Origin: Niameybacter massiliensis
GTDB taxonomy: Bacteria; Bacillota; Clostridia; Lachnospirales; Cellulosilyticaceae
DNA length: 64,000 bases
Reading direction: 5' to 3'
Assembly: GCF_001282685.1 (NCBI RefSeq)
Contig: NZ_LN875035.1
Span: 1,034,250 to 1,098,249, forward strand
A program made the translations under genes and the position numbers. Below are positions 54,814-63,694 of the stretch, piece by piece. A model generated the notes under the pieces. It did not search any database and had not been told where the DNA came from. It worked only from the letters and a program-made list of their open reading frames with translations. Numbering within the stretch: position 1 is the first letter of the stretch; every line of letters begins with the position of its first letter.

Positions 54814-56544
54814 TTAAGCTTCAATAGGAATAAAAGCAAATTGTGTTACATCAAATAATCCCATATCTGTTAACTTAATCTCTGGAATAACCGCAAGTGA
54901 CATAAAACAAAGTGTCATAACAGGTTCCACATGTTCACTAATATGAAGTACTTCATGAGCTGTTTGATGAATACTTCTAAGTTTTTCATCTACCCACTCA
55001 CCACTTCTATCACTCATAAGTCCACCTATTGGCATCGGCATACTTTCAATCACTTGCCCCTTATTAACAAGAATAATACCACCATCTTGTTTAATAAGTT
55101 CTTCAACTGCATAAGCCATATCCTGATCATCTACACCTACAACAATAATGTTATGAGAATCATGAGCCACTGACAAAGCCACTGCACCTTGCTTAAGTCC
55201 ATATCCTTTAAGAAGTGCTACTGCTACATTACCTGTATCTTGATGACGCTCTACAACTGCTACCTTTACAATATCTACTTCTGGATCATATACAAATTCA
55301 TTATTCTCATTACGTTTAATTGAAGCAACTTCTTTACTTGTGACTACACCACCTGGAAGAATATTGATGATATGTGCTTGTTCTGAATTAATAGTTAGAC
55401 GTAATTTATCTATAGAGAAGTCCTTTACATGGAAGCTCCCTTTAGTCGCATGAATATCATGGCGTTCAATAGGTAGCATATACTCACCTTGTGTTGCCAC
55501 TTCTTGACCTGCAATAAATACACGTTGTGCATTAAATGCTGTTAAGTTATCTATGAGAACAATATCAGCACGAAGTCCTGGAGCAATAGCACCACGGTCA
55601 GAAAGACCAAAGCATTCTGCTGCATTTAAACTTGCCATTTGTAGGGCTATAATTGGATCTATACCTTCTTCTATACACATACGTAAATGATTGTCTAAAT
55701 GTCCAACACTTAAAATGGTTTTTGGCTGGCAGTCATCAGCACATAGAAGACAGCGTCTACTGTTTTGCATTGTAAGCCCTGGAAGTAATTTTTTCAGGTT
55801 ATGACATGCAGAGCCTTGACGAAGAAGTACATATATACCTCTTGCAATACGATCATGCATCTCTTCAATGGTGTCACACTCATGATCTGTACGAATACGT
55901 GCTGCTGCATAGGCATTAAGTGCATTCCCAAATACACCTGGGCTATGACCATCGATAACTTTACCATGTTCTTTAGCTACCATAATTTTATCAAGTACAT
56001 CATCATGACCGCCAATAACACCAGGGAAATTCATAAACTCCCCAAGTCCTAACACGCTTCCGTTTTCAATAGGTGCTTTCATAGCTTCTGCATCAATCAC
56101 TGCTCCTGCATGCTCAAATGGTGTAGCAGGTACACAAGATGGAAGCATCATCTGAATATCAAGCGCTGTACCTTTAGAAGCTTCTATCATATAACCTATA
56201 CCACGAAGTCCACATACATTGGCAATTTCATGTGGGTCTGCAATGATCGTTGTTGTACCATGAGGCACAACTAATCTGCCAAGTTCTTCTGGACTTACAT
56301 AAGAAGATTCAATATGTATATGACTATCAATATAACCTGGTGTTGCATATTGCCCTTGAGCATCTATCACACGTATACCTTCATATGTACCTACACCTGC
56401 AATAAGTTCATCACAGATTGCAATGTCACCTTCTACAATACGTCCATTATATACATCTACCACTTTAGCATTCTTGATAACAATGTCAGCTGGTACTCTA
56501 CCTGCTGCTACATCTATTAATTTTTTAAGTTGTTGCTTTTCCAT
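54814..56544 (-). CDS. ade: Adenine deaminase
   Basis: A 576-residue amidohydrolase that converts adenine to hypoxanthine in purine salvage. The metal-binding motif HIHIESSYVSPEEL lies near residue 65; later come GTTTIIADPHEIANVCGL, MMLPSCVPATPFE, GEFMNFPGVIGG, KVIDGHSPG, and the C-terminal domain motif LSVAHDSHNIIVVG typical of bacterial Ade. Length matches the family. ATG 56544 has AAGGAGG at good spacing; the frame opens earlier at 56574 without a binding site. No purine riboswitch is visible in the leader. Monocistronic. The 56545-56784 interval also holds a 10-bp hairpin GAACATTTTT/AAAAATGTTC around 56661-56694. Confidence 0.95.
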   Translation of the reverse strand: MEKQQLKKLIDVAAGRVPADIVIKNAKVVDVYNGRIVEGDIAICDELIAGVGTYEGIRVIDAQGQYATPGYIDSHIHIESSYVSPEELGRLVVPHGTTTIIADPHEIANVCGLRGIGYMIEASKGTALDIQMMLPSCVPATPFEHAGAVIDAEAMKAPIENGSVLGLGEFMNFPGVIGGHDDVLDKIMVAKEHGKVIDGHSPGVFGNALNAYAAARIRTDHECDTIEEMHDRIARGIYVLLRQGSACHNLKKLLPGLTMQNSRRCLLCADDCQPKTILSVGHLDNHLRMCIEEGIDPIIALQMASLNAAECFGLSDRGAIAPGLRADIVLIDNLTAFNAQRVFIAGQEVATQGEYMLPIERHDIHATKGSFHVKDFSIDKLRLTINSEQAHIINILPGGVVTSKEVASIKRNENNEFVYDPEVDIVKVAVVERHQDTGNVAVALLKGYGLKQGAVALSVAHDSHNIIVVGVDDQDMAYAVEELIKQDGGIILVNKGQVIESMPMPIGGLMSDRSGEWVDEKLRSIHQTAHEVLHISEHVEPVMTLCFMSLAVIPEIKLTDMGLFDVTQFAFIPIEA

Positions 56545-56784
56545 TACTTGTCCTCCTTTTTTTGGGTCCGTCAAATTCTAGTTAAATGAAGTCCAAAATA
56601 CTATATTGCACTCATATTAGCATACTTTAAAGCAAAAAAATAGAGTTTTTCATTAAAAATATGAACATTTTTATTTCACAATAAAAAAATGTTCGACACA
56701 TCTTTTATCTCGTCCAGTCACGCCTTCATTCAATCTATATATTAATAGAGAAGTACATATAGCGTACTTCCCTATCCTCTCATT

Positions 56785-58113
56785 TTAAAACTTCAGCCTA
56801 TAACGTATTGCTCTCTTGAGCTCTGAATCTTTCAATCCACAAATTTCTTGTATCATCTCAAGAAAATCATCTATCTCATCCTCTGTATTATAAAGTCCTA
56901 AACTTGCTCTTACCATGCCAGGTTCTGGCCTTTGAGGCTGTTGCATCATTTCATATCTTTCCCTATCTGAAACGCCTAATAATCTTGCCACATAAGGCTG
57001 TGCACAAAAACAGCCATTTCTCACAGCAATACCTCCTCTTTCCGCTAAGAGTTGGTTAACTAGTGAATGATGCATGCCTTCTATATTAAAACTTATCACA
57101 CCTAATCTAGCTTTATACAAAGGATCACCGTATAACGTAACCTTAGGTATACCTCTTAAGCCTGCTAACATTCTATTTTTAAGCTTTTGTTCATGCCTTA
57201 CAATTTGATTCATACCTACACTGGTCATCATATCAAGTGCAGCTGACAAGGCTATTACTCCTAAATAATTAGGTGTACCCGCTTCCTCCTTATCAGGAGA
57301 ATCCTTAAAGTATACATCATCATCAAATACTGCTGCTACAGCTCCTCCTCCTTGTACATAAGGCCAACTTTCATTAATATACTCCTTTTTCGCTATTACC
57401 GCCCCTACTCCAAAAGGCGCATAGATCTTATGGGCAGAAAAGACGAGAAAATCTATATTTTCATCTGCTCTAGTCCCCTTTATTTTGATTGGATAGTGGG
57501 CTACTAATTGAGCAGCATCTACAATCAACTTTGCACCATATTGATGTACAATTTGAGCTACTGCATGAATGGGATTAATATACCCTGTTACATTAGAAGC
57601 CCCTGTTAGAGTAACATATTGAATGCTTCCAGCTGCATTTTTTAATTTCTCTTCTAATTCATCTAATCTTAATAGTCCATTTTCATCTACTTCTATGTAG
57701 AATACCTTCGCCATTTTCCTCCATGGTAAATCGTTGGCATGGTGCTCCATTCTTGTAGAGAGTACTTTGGTACCTTCTTTTTGACATAACTCATGAGCTA
57801 ATAAGTTTAGGCCTTCTGTCGTATTCTTTGTATAAATTACGCAATAACCATCTTCAGGTTTTAAACCAAAGAAATTTAATACCTTTTGCTTACTCTCTTC
57901 ATAAGACTCTGTACTATAAATAGATTTTTGCCCTGCTCTGTGAACCGCACCGTACATACCTATTTTTTCTTCTATTGTTTCACAAACATATTTAAATGGT
58001 GGTGTTGTTGCACCATTATCAAAATTAATAGGCACCTTAAATGATCCATCTGCTAATTTAACAGGTACATCTATACCTTGAAATAATTCCTTATACCCTT
58101 CTGCACGTTGCAT
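56785..58113 (-). CDS. Class V aminotransferase / cysteine desulfurase-like PLP enzyme
   Basis: A 442-residue PLP enzyme of the SufS/CsdA-like group. Motifs: FDNGATTPPFKYV, YTKNTTEGLNLLAHEL, TRMEHHANDLPWR, LIVDAAQLVAHYPIKI, the PLP lysine in VFSAHKIYAPFGVGAV (about residue 224) and RNGCFCAQPYVARLLG (Cys about 366) at the sulfur-transfer position. The C-terminal part (MVRASLGLYNTEDEID) is typical. No iron-sulfur scaffold gene is adjacent, so it may supply sulfur for another pathway or act on another substrate. It starts at ATG 58113 without a strong binding site; the C-terminal hairpin at 56740-56772 may end the transcript. Confidence 0.85.
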   Translation of the reverse strand: MQRAEGYKELFQGIDVPVKLADGSFKVPINFDNGATTPPFKYVCETIEEKIGMYGAVHRAGQKSIYSTESYEESKQKVLNFFGLKPEDGYCVIYTKNTTEGLNLLAHELCQKEGTKVLSTRMEHHANDLPWRKMAKVFYIEVDENGLLRLDELEEKLKNAAGSIQYVTLTGASNVTGYINPIHAVAQIVHQYGAKLIVDAAQLVAHYPIKIKGTRADENIDFLVFSAHKIYAPFGVGAVIAKKEYINESWPYVQGGGAVAAVFDDDVYFKDSPDKEEAGTPNYLGVIALSAALDMMTSVGMNQIVRHEQKLKNRMLAGLRGIPKVTLYGDPLYKARLGVISFNIEGMHHSLVNQLLAERGGIAVRNGCFCAQPYVARLLGVSDRERYEMMQQPQRPEPGMVRASLGLYNTEDEIDDFLEMIQEICGLKDSELKRAIRYRLKF

Positions 58114-58189
58114 GTGATCAACTCCTATATGTTGTTCACTTAAAGTATATTCGACTTTACAGAAGAAGATGTAACTTTAGAAAAACTAA

Positions 58190-58216
58190 AAGACCACTTA
58201 GATTCAAGTGGTCTTA
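58190..58216 (-). terminator. Terminator overlapping the stop of the 363-aa gene
   Basis: Stem AAGACCACTT / AAGTGGTCTT with a 6-base loop, followed by TTAGTTTTTC on the minus strand. The stop codon of the gene lies in the ascending arm and loop. Confidence 0.75.
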
Positions 58217-59295
58217 TTAAATAATTGTTCCATACCTTTATAAATACCTTCGCCAAACTCATGTATTAAGAGGTTTTGATTAACGTTATAAATAGGCTTA
58301 TAATCCTCTTTCTTAAAAATTTCATTATGTGCCTCTGGTTTTACACATCTATGATCTATTTGCAAAGAACCATAACTTCCCCATCGTCCATATATTTTTG
58401 CAAAATCTTCTTCTACTACTGATGTAAAAAATAATACTTTCTTCTTTTTATCTGTAATAAGCTCAATAATTTCTAGGGGATACATCAAACATGAGAGCGG
58501 GCAAAGTTCATAGATTGGAATTTCATGATCTAAGGCATATTTATGTGCCATACATTTATAGACCCCTTCATGAAATACAAGTAAACTACAACGGCCATTA
58601 CATTCTTTAATAGAACCATCAAAAGAGATAAATCCCCCTTTTTCCATAACCTCATCATAATCTTTCTCATTGAGTCTACGCATTTCTTCTGCTAGGTTAC
58701 TAAGATGCTTATCTAAATATCTTTGATTCTTTCTACTCATATCACAAGGACTTCCACAGCAACAGCCATATTGATAAAGTTTGGTACATTCAAAACAATT
58801 AAGATTAATAAGAGCCCCAATTGCTTCTATATCTACTATATAAAGTTGATCATCTACATCTATTGTTGCAAGTTGCCTACTATTTAGATAATCTTTAAAT
58901 GCTTCTAGATCGTCTGCTGCTCGTTCATCTAAATCATAATATTCTGCTGACCATAAACTCTCTATAACTTTTTCTACTCTTATCTCCTGAGTAATGCTAT
59001 GCCCCTCTAGTCTTTCCGGTTGAGTTACTACTAAGTAAAGTTCTACACCTGAAATCACCTTTCCTAAACCTTTATTCAAGGATTTAGTTGCCTTATAGAC
59101 ATTGATATTATTCTCTAGCTGGGTATCTAACTTAAAAGCATCTGGTTCAAAAAATAGGTCTATGAACTGGGCCCCTTGTTCCTTACACCATTTTTCTATA
59201 AGTTGCTTAATTTTTTCTTGTGCTCTGTCTTGTATCTCTTCTTCAACTTTCCATGTGACTTGATAATGCCACTTTGTCTCTTTCTTATTTTTCAT
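58204..59295 (-). CDS. Cysteine-rich cytoplasmic protein of unknown function (363 aa)
   Basis: Not recognised with certainty. The N-terminal ~150 residues are an alpha/beta region (VEEEIQDRAQEKIKQLIEKW). The middle contains clustered cysteines in patterns that suggest metal binding: NCFECTKLYQYGCCCGSPCD (about 170-190), ECNGRCSLLVFHEG, CMAHK and LCPLSCLMYPLEII. This resembles zinc- or iron-sulfur-binding families such as YkgJ-like or DUF3109 proteins, which I offer only as a weak comparison. Its start overlaps the end of the EcsC gene by 11 bases, so translation is coupled; it is last in an operon that probably begins at 60302. Confidence 0.72.
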   Translation of the reverse strand: MKNKKETKWHYQVTWKVEEEIQDRAQEKIKQLIEKWCKEQGAQFIDLFFEPDAFKLDTQLENNINVYKATKSLNKGLGKVISGVELYLVVTQPERLEGHSITQEIRVEKVIESLWSAEYYDLDERAADDLEAFKDYLNSRQLATIDVDDQLYIVDIEAIGALINLNCFECTKLYQYGCCCGSPCDMSRKNQRYLDKHLSNLAEEMRRLNEKDYDEVMEKGGFISFDGSIKECNGRCSLLVFHEGVYKCMAHKYALDHEIPIYELCPLSCLMYPLEIIELITDKKKKVLFFTSVVEEDFAKIYGRWGSYGSLQIDHRCVKPEAHNEIFKKEDYKPIYNVNQNLLIHEFGEGIYKGMEQLFNKTT

Positions 59296-60103
59296 GTAAA
59301 AGTCCCTCTAAATAACGTTTCTTATATTTAATACGTGCCATTTTTGTAATGTCTTTAATAATATTAAAGTTGCTTACGCCACCTACTACGCCAATAATAG
59401 GAAGGCCTTGAATAAATTTTGCCATCAGCATAGCTTCTGCCAGACGAGTGGAGGTTTCTTTAATCCCATTATCTATGCTATAAGGAAGTGTATCTACCAT
59501 TCTATTGCCTACTGCAATACGCTCTAACTTTCTATTGTAGTCCTCTTGAACATCCTCCTTAGTAACTCCTGCACAAATCAGATAAAGAATATAAAGTTTC
59601 TCTCTATCTGTTGTATAATCAAATCCATAAGATAAACTAATCTCATAAATACTCTTTAAGATCATTCCTATAAGAATAGGTATATCTGGGATACCTATTC
59701 CTAATGCACCTAATAGACTCCCTTCAACTGTAGAAATAAATTGATTACCTCGTACTGTTTTTGCTGCGCCTTTATCAAGCTCATTAATATTTTTATGATT
59801 CATTTGATTCATAATCGTATAATGCTTTACATCGAAGTCCTGAAGCTTAGATTCCTTTTTATAAGTCTTCTCTATTAAGCCAACGCCTTTTTCAAATACT
59901 ACTTTAAAACCTGTCTCAAACGCTTTTTCTAACGTTTGCTGAAGTTTAGCTGGAATCTTACTTTCTATCTTCTCTTGAATAGGTGAAACTTTATTTTTAA
60001 TAAACTTTATCTCTTTCTTACTAAGAACTTTATTTTCCTTTTTTTCTACTTTATCAAGTTGTTTCTTAATCAGCTTATATTTCTTTGCTTGGTTATTTTC
60101 CAC
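59285..60103 (-). CDS. EcsC family protein
   Basis: A 272-residue protein with the EcsC domain, known from the Bacillus Ecs locus. The domain core has GNQFISTVEGSLLGALGIGIPDIPILIGMILKSIYEI and YGFDYTTDREKLYILYLICAG, with a later IGVVGGVSNFNIIKDITKMA. A lysine-rich coiled segment forms the first ~50 residues. Two hydrophobic helices could dip into the membrane. Function of EcsC is unknown. It sits between a 60-residue zinc-finger protein and the Cys-rich protein, and overlaps the latter by 11 bases. Confidence 0.85.
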   Translation of the reverse strand: MENNQAKKYKLIKKQLDKVEKKENKVLSKKEIKFIKNKVSPIQEKIESKIPAKLQQTLEKAFETGFKVVFEKGVGLIEKTYKKESKLQDFDVKHYTIMNQMNHKNINELDKGAAKTVRGNQFISTVEGSLLGALGIGIPDIPILIGMILKSIYEISLSYGFDYTTDREKLYILYLICAGVTKEDVQEDYNRKLERIAVGNRMVDTLPYSIDNGIKETSTRLAEAMLMAKFIQGLPIIGVVGGVSNFNIIKDITKMARIKYKKRYLEGLLHEK

Positions 60104-60119
60104 TTAAAACGCCTCTTTT

Positions 60120-60302
60120 CTAACCCTCATCACTACAAGGACATATACTATGCATGAGTAATGCCAGTTCCTCTTTACTTAACGTCTCACAATAGGCATC
60201 AAAATGCTCTTCTGAACAAAAATATCCAACTTTGTGGTTAAATGGTTCTCCTTGGATTTGTTGATTACAATATAAACATTTCTTTTGATTATTTATTTTC
60301 AT
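60120..60302 (-). CDS. Small zinc-finger-like protein (60 aa)
   Basis: A 60-residue polypeptide with CLYCNQQI, then YFCSEEHFDAYC and a C-terminal SICPCSDEG. The Cys-x-x-Cys plus Cys-x3-His arrangement with following aromatic residues recalls a TRASH/YHS-like metal-binding knuckle. AGAGAGGA precedes ATG. It starts a likely operon with the EcsC and Cys-rich genes, 16 bases upstream of the former. Function unknown; a metal sensing or delivery role is inference. Confidence 0.65.
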   Translation of the reverse strand: MKINNQKKCLYCNQQIQGEPFNHKVGYFCSEEHFDAYCETLSKEELALLMHSICPCSDEG

Positions 60303-60339
60303 GATATTCCTCTCTTTATTTACCTGTTCTTTATACTAT

Positions 60340-61584
60340 CTAATTGGCGGTGTAGAGCTTGACTTGTTCTACTACACTTGGTGTATTAGGAATATTAATC
60401 CCTTGTAAAACTTGCTCATAAAAATCCTTTATATCTTCCCATCTATAATAAGGTCTTTCATTACTTCCTGTGGGGAATGGAATAGCCTTTTCATTATAAA
60501 GCATCTTAACTAATATAGGCTGATTTTCTTCTCCTTTATAAAAAATCCACTGAATATTAGCTGCCATGGGCGCAATACATTCATCTTTCCAAAACTTAGA
60601 CACTGTATTGAGCTGATCCGTTTGTCTTCCCCATGTTAATAAATCTAATAAACTTGCAAAAGGAATAATAGTTTCTGCATGAGCAAACCTTAAATCTGCA
60701 GAGACATCGCCACTTTGAAGCGCTGCATCACTTTTATCAATAAAATCTCTTAACAGTGCAAATGCAATATTTGTTGGTAAGTCTTGCCCCATATTGCTTG
60801 GCCCTTTTTCTAAGTAATTTTTAAGATTTTCATTTTCCCAATAATACTTAAGTGTACATTCATCAAAATACTGACCAAGACCTAAATCCACCTGCATATT
60901 ATAGGTATTTGCATAAATACTATATAACGTTGTTGCCAAATCCAGAGCCTTTGTAGGTGTTAGCCCATAACTTTCCTTAATAAACTTTGTCATAAAAGGG
61001 GTAGAGACATCTTCTCTTTTCGTAAAAGTAGCAAGTTCTGCTTTCCACTTTCCCTTTTCTTTATACTGAATATAGGCTTCATTAAGATCAAAAAATCTTA
61101 ATAGTGGATCTACTTCTCCATTTACATATGTTGTAATAGGTTTTCTTCCTATATAATGACTAAGTTCTCTTATAAATGCATCCATACTTTGTTTTGCCCT
61201 TGTTACATAGGTGGAAACGGCATGCACCTGTTTTCCAAAAACTGTAGGATAATGGGCATACATACGTTTAGCTATTCCTTTTTGTTCCTGTACACCAAAA
61301 GGTGTTAGTAATCCGTACTTACCTTGTGAAAGTGCCATAAATCTTCTAATCTGCCTTCTGAGCTGCTTCCCTTCTTGGGTAAGTTCATTTTGCTTATAAG
61401 CTTCACTTAGCACTTTATAGAGTTCTTGGGCACCTTTTGAACTTGTCACATATCTTGATCCATGTCGACTTAAATGAGTAATATATACAGCGTGATAGCC
61501 ACTAGGGGCTTCTATCTCACTTTCAGGGGTATAATAATAAGGTGTTTCTGTTCCTAGATAACACCTAGCCATCGGTAAACTCAT
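60340..61584 (-). CDS. Histidine acid phosphatase (phytase/MINPP-like)
   Basis: A 414-residue branch 2 histidine phosphatase. The catalytic motif RHGSR is at residues 40-44 and the proton-donor region HAE appears near 296 (LRFAHAETIIPFASLL). Overall length and order fit MINPP/phytase-type enzymes that remove phosphates from inositol polyphosphates or other esters. There is no signal peptide at the N terminus (MSLPMARCYLGTE), which is unusual since the family is commonly exported. A ribosome binding site (AAGGAGATG) precedes the start. Monocistronic or followed by the small operon at 60302. Confidence 0.85.
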   Translation of the reverse strand: MSLPMARCYLGTETPYYYTPESEIEAPSGYHAVYITHLSRHGSRYVTSSKGAQELYKVLSEAYKQNELTQEGKQLRRQIRRFMALSQGKYGLLTPFGVQEQKGIAKRMYAHYPTVFGKQVHAVSTYVTRAKQSMDAFIRELSHYIGRKPITTYVNGEVDPLLRFFDLNEAYIQYKEKGKWKAELATFTKREDVSTPFMTKFIKESYGLTPTKALDLATTLYSIYANTYNMQVDLGLGQYFDECTLKYYWENENLKNYLEKGPSNMGQDLPTNIAFALLRDFIDKSDAALQSGDVSADLRFAHAETIIPFASLLDLLTWGRQTDQLNTVSKFWKDECIAPMAANIQWIFYKGEENQPILVKMLYNEKAIPFPTGSNERPYYRWEDIKDFYEQVLQGINIPNTPSVVEQVKLYTAN

Positions 61585-61640
61585 CTTATCATCTCCTTAG
61601 AAAGGTCTTCTAAGGAAATTATATTCTAGCTCACCTTTTC

Positions 61641-62555
61641 TCATGAGTTAATGATTTCATGGATAGCCTTTTGATAGGCTACTTTATCATACATATAAGC
61701 TTCTACATGTTTTGCTCCTTCTATAAGGCATAGCCTATCTTGCATACTATTTCTAGCTTTATACATTCTCTCACTCATTGTATATGGAATAGTTACATCT
61801 TCTTTACCATGAATAAAGGCAACTGGCCCATTATAATGTATAATCTCATCAAAGGGATTAGCTTCATCTAAATTTAGCCTATATCTATATTTAATCCAAA
61901 AATTGATAATTTTATAAGTAAGCTTAGCCGGCAAATGTGCAAAAGTCTTAAATTGATATTGCAATACTTCCATTGCCCTCGTATATGGACAATCCGCTAC
62001 AACAAAAGCTATATCCTTATATCTACCTGCATACATCAGGGCTGTTGCTGCACCCATAGACTGTCCATGCAAACCAATTCGAACAGTTTCTCCTTCTATT
62101 TCACGAAGCTTATTAATCCAAAGCCTTGCATCCTCAACTTCACAAAGTCCATAAGTTGGATAAATACCCTCACTCTTACCATGACTTCTTGCATCAATGG
62201 CTAAAATATTATAACCATAATCTCCATAAATCTGAGCCACTTGTAAACTCATCAAATGGTTACCTGTATAACCATGAATCAATAGAACAACCTTCTTTGC
62301 ATCTGGATGAAAAGTTATATATTCTCCTTGTAACTTATAACCTTCTTGACTCGTAATTGTTATTTCCTCTTTAGAAAGCGCCTCATAATCTGAACGCTTG
62401 TACACCTTTCTATGTTCAAGTTCATTAAAGGCCTCCTCTTCTGTTTTACGCCGTGCAAAAAATATATTTTTAATAGCAAAATGCCCAATACTTAACCCTA
62501 CTCCTATAGCCACACAACTTATGGCTATTATGCCTAATACCATATTTCTTCTCAT
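61641..62555 (-). CDS. Membrane-anchored alpha/beta hydrolase
   Basis: A protein of about 304 residues. One transmembrane helix at the N terminus (VLGIIAISCVAIGVGLSIG) is followed by an alpha/beta hydrolase domain: VVLLIHGYTGNHL (oxyanion region), ILAIDARSHGKSEG, nucleophile elbow LHGQSMGAAT with Ser, VAFIHGKEDVTIPY with Asp, and EGAKHVEAY with His. The triad is complete. It resembles the YqkD/BEM46-type hydrolases near the cell membrane. Substrate unknown. ATG 62555 follows GAGAGG closely; an earlier in-frame ATG at 62597 lies only about ten bases after a TATAAT and lacks a binding site. Confidence 0.86.
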   Translation of the reverse strand: MRRNMVLGIIAISCVAIGVGLSIGHFAIKNIFFARRKTEEEAFNELEHRKVYKRSDYEALSKEEITITSQEGYKLQGEYITFHPDAKKVVLLIHGYTGNHLMSLQVAQIYGDYGYNILAIDARSHGKSEGIYPTYGLCEVEDARLWINKLREIEGETVRIGLHGQSMGAATALMYAGRYKDIAFVVADCPYTRAMEVLQYQFKTFAHLPAKLTYKIINFWIKYRYRLNLDEANPFDEIIHYNGPVAFIHGKEDVTIPYTMSERMYKARNSMQDRLCLIEGAKHVEAYMYDKVAYQKAIHEIINS

Positions 62556-62630
62556 ATCCTCTCTTTCTACATCTACCCACTTATTTTTTTCTATCATATA
62601 TAACTTTTATTATACTGTATAACTGACATA

Positions 62631-62676
62631 AAAAAAGGTTTATTACATGGTTTTTAATCCATGTAATAAACCTTTT
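62631..62676. terminator. Bidirectional terminator
   Basis: Stem AAAAGGTTTATTACATGG / CCATGTAATAAACCTTTT with an 8-base loop; follows the leftward flavin reductase-rubredoxin gene. Confidence 0.88.
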
Positions 62677-62688
62677 AAATTTTATAAC

Positions 62689-63330
62689 CTATGCTTCATA
62701 AAATACACTTTTAGGCTTACCGCATATTGGACATAGATAAGTATCTGGTAATTCCTCAAAAGGTACTTCTCCATCATAAATATAATGACAAACTGAACAT
62801 TCATATTGTACTTGTTCTTTTGTAGGTTTAACAGATCCGCCTAATGATACAGGTTGTACTTTACCTGCTTTTAAATCTCTATAATAGGCATAAGTCATTG
62901 GTTCACCATTTATAAGCTTAGTCGCATCTATAACTTCTCCAATAAAAAGAGTATGTGAACCTAAATCTATTTGCTCTACAACTTTACATGAAAATGTAGC
63001 AATACTATCTTTTTCTATAACAGGAGTACCTAAAGTATCTACTTTGTACTCAAAATCTTGGAACTTATCAACACTGCGTCCACTTTGGAAACCAAAATGT
63101 GCAATAGTATCTAATGATGCGTGTTTACCAAGTACTGATACTGTAAATTTCTTAGATGCATCTACCATATAATGTGTTAAATTACTTTTTAAAACTGTTA
63201 CACTCACACGTGCTGGCTCTGCTGTAAGTTGCGTACAAGTATTAATGATACACGCATTTTTTGCACCATTATTTTCTGCTCCTAAAATAAATACACCATA
63301 TGTTAATGTAAATAATGCTGTTTGATCCAT
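62689..63330 (-). CDS. Flavin reductase-like domain fused to rubredoxin (high molecular weight rubredoxin)
   Basis: A 213-residue redox protein. Residues about 1-155 form a flavin-reductase-like FMN-binding domain ([40 protein letters not shown]). Residues about 165-213 are a rubredoxin with the iron ligands in [10 protein letters not shown] and CPICGKP. The same fusion in Moorella and Clostridium (Hrb) passes electrons from NAD(P)H to flavodiiron proteins that remove oxygen or NO; here the partner is not in the window. ATG 63330 follows GGAGGG; an in-frame start at 63345 is less likely. Monocistronic. Confidence 0.92.
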   Translation of the reverse strand: MDQTALFTLTYGVFILGAENNGAKNACIINTCTQLTAEPARVSVTVLKSNLTHYMVDASKKFTVSVLGKHASLDTIAHFGFQSGRSVDKFQDFEYKVDTLGTPVIEKDSIATFSCKVVEQIDLGSHTLFIGEVIDATKLINGEPMTYAYYRDLKAGKVQPVSLGGSVKPTKEQVQYECSVCHYIYDGEVPFEELPDTYLCPICGKPKSVFYEA

Positions 63331-63421
63331 TCTTATGCCCTCCACTTTAATATGATAATATTATAATAACATATTTTGTTTATTTAGCAAATAATAATTA
63401 TTATCCCTTAGAGAAAAATAA

Positions 63422-63460
63422 GTTCCTTAAAGTTCTCTCTACACAAGAACTTTAAGGAAC
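63422..63460 (-). terminator. Terminator of the 30-aa ORF
   Basis: A 15-bp perfect stem, GTTCCTTAAAGTTCT / AGAACTTTAAGGAAC, with a 9-base loop and TTATTTTT on the leftward side, eight bases after the small ORF. Confidence 0.8.
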
Positions 63461-63468
63461 TGTGATTA

Positions 63469-63561
63469 TTAATGCTTTAACTCATCTAGATGACATTCTA
63501 ATACTTTAACTAACTTTTCTTTTAAAATACCTTTATACGTTTGAGCTTGATTGTGGGGCAT
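63469..63561 (-). CDS. Putative small protein (30 aa)
   Basis: An ORF of 30 codons with a strong ribosome binding site (AGGAGG, seven bases before ATG) and a dedicated terminator. The peptide begins MPHNQAQTYKGILKEK and continues as an amphipathic basic helix with one Cys and a His-rich end. I recognise no family. A weak -10 (TACTAT) lies about 25-30 bases upstream. The complete set of translation and termination signals makes it a plausible real gene despite its size. Confidence 0.55.
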   Translation of the reverse strand: MPHNQAQTYKGILKEKLVKVLECHLDELKH

Positions 63562-63694
63562 ACAAACTTCCTCCTAATAGGCTTTAAATATAGTATGAAG
63601 TTCCTTGCATACTCCTATGTGTCTTTGAGAGATAAACCATTTTTTTCCACTTTAATTCAAGTCTTCTCTCCTAGACTCCTCCCCTCACATTATC

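Noticed and set aside
56545-56784. Purine riboswitch before adenine deaminase
   Set aside because: Looked for the conserved purine aptamer loops and found none; only a simple A/T-rich hairpin is present.
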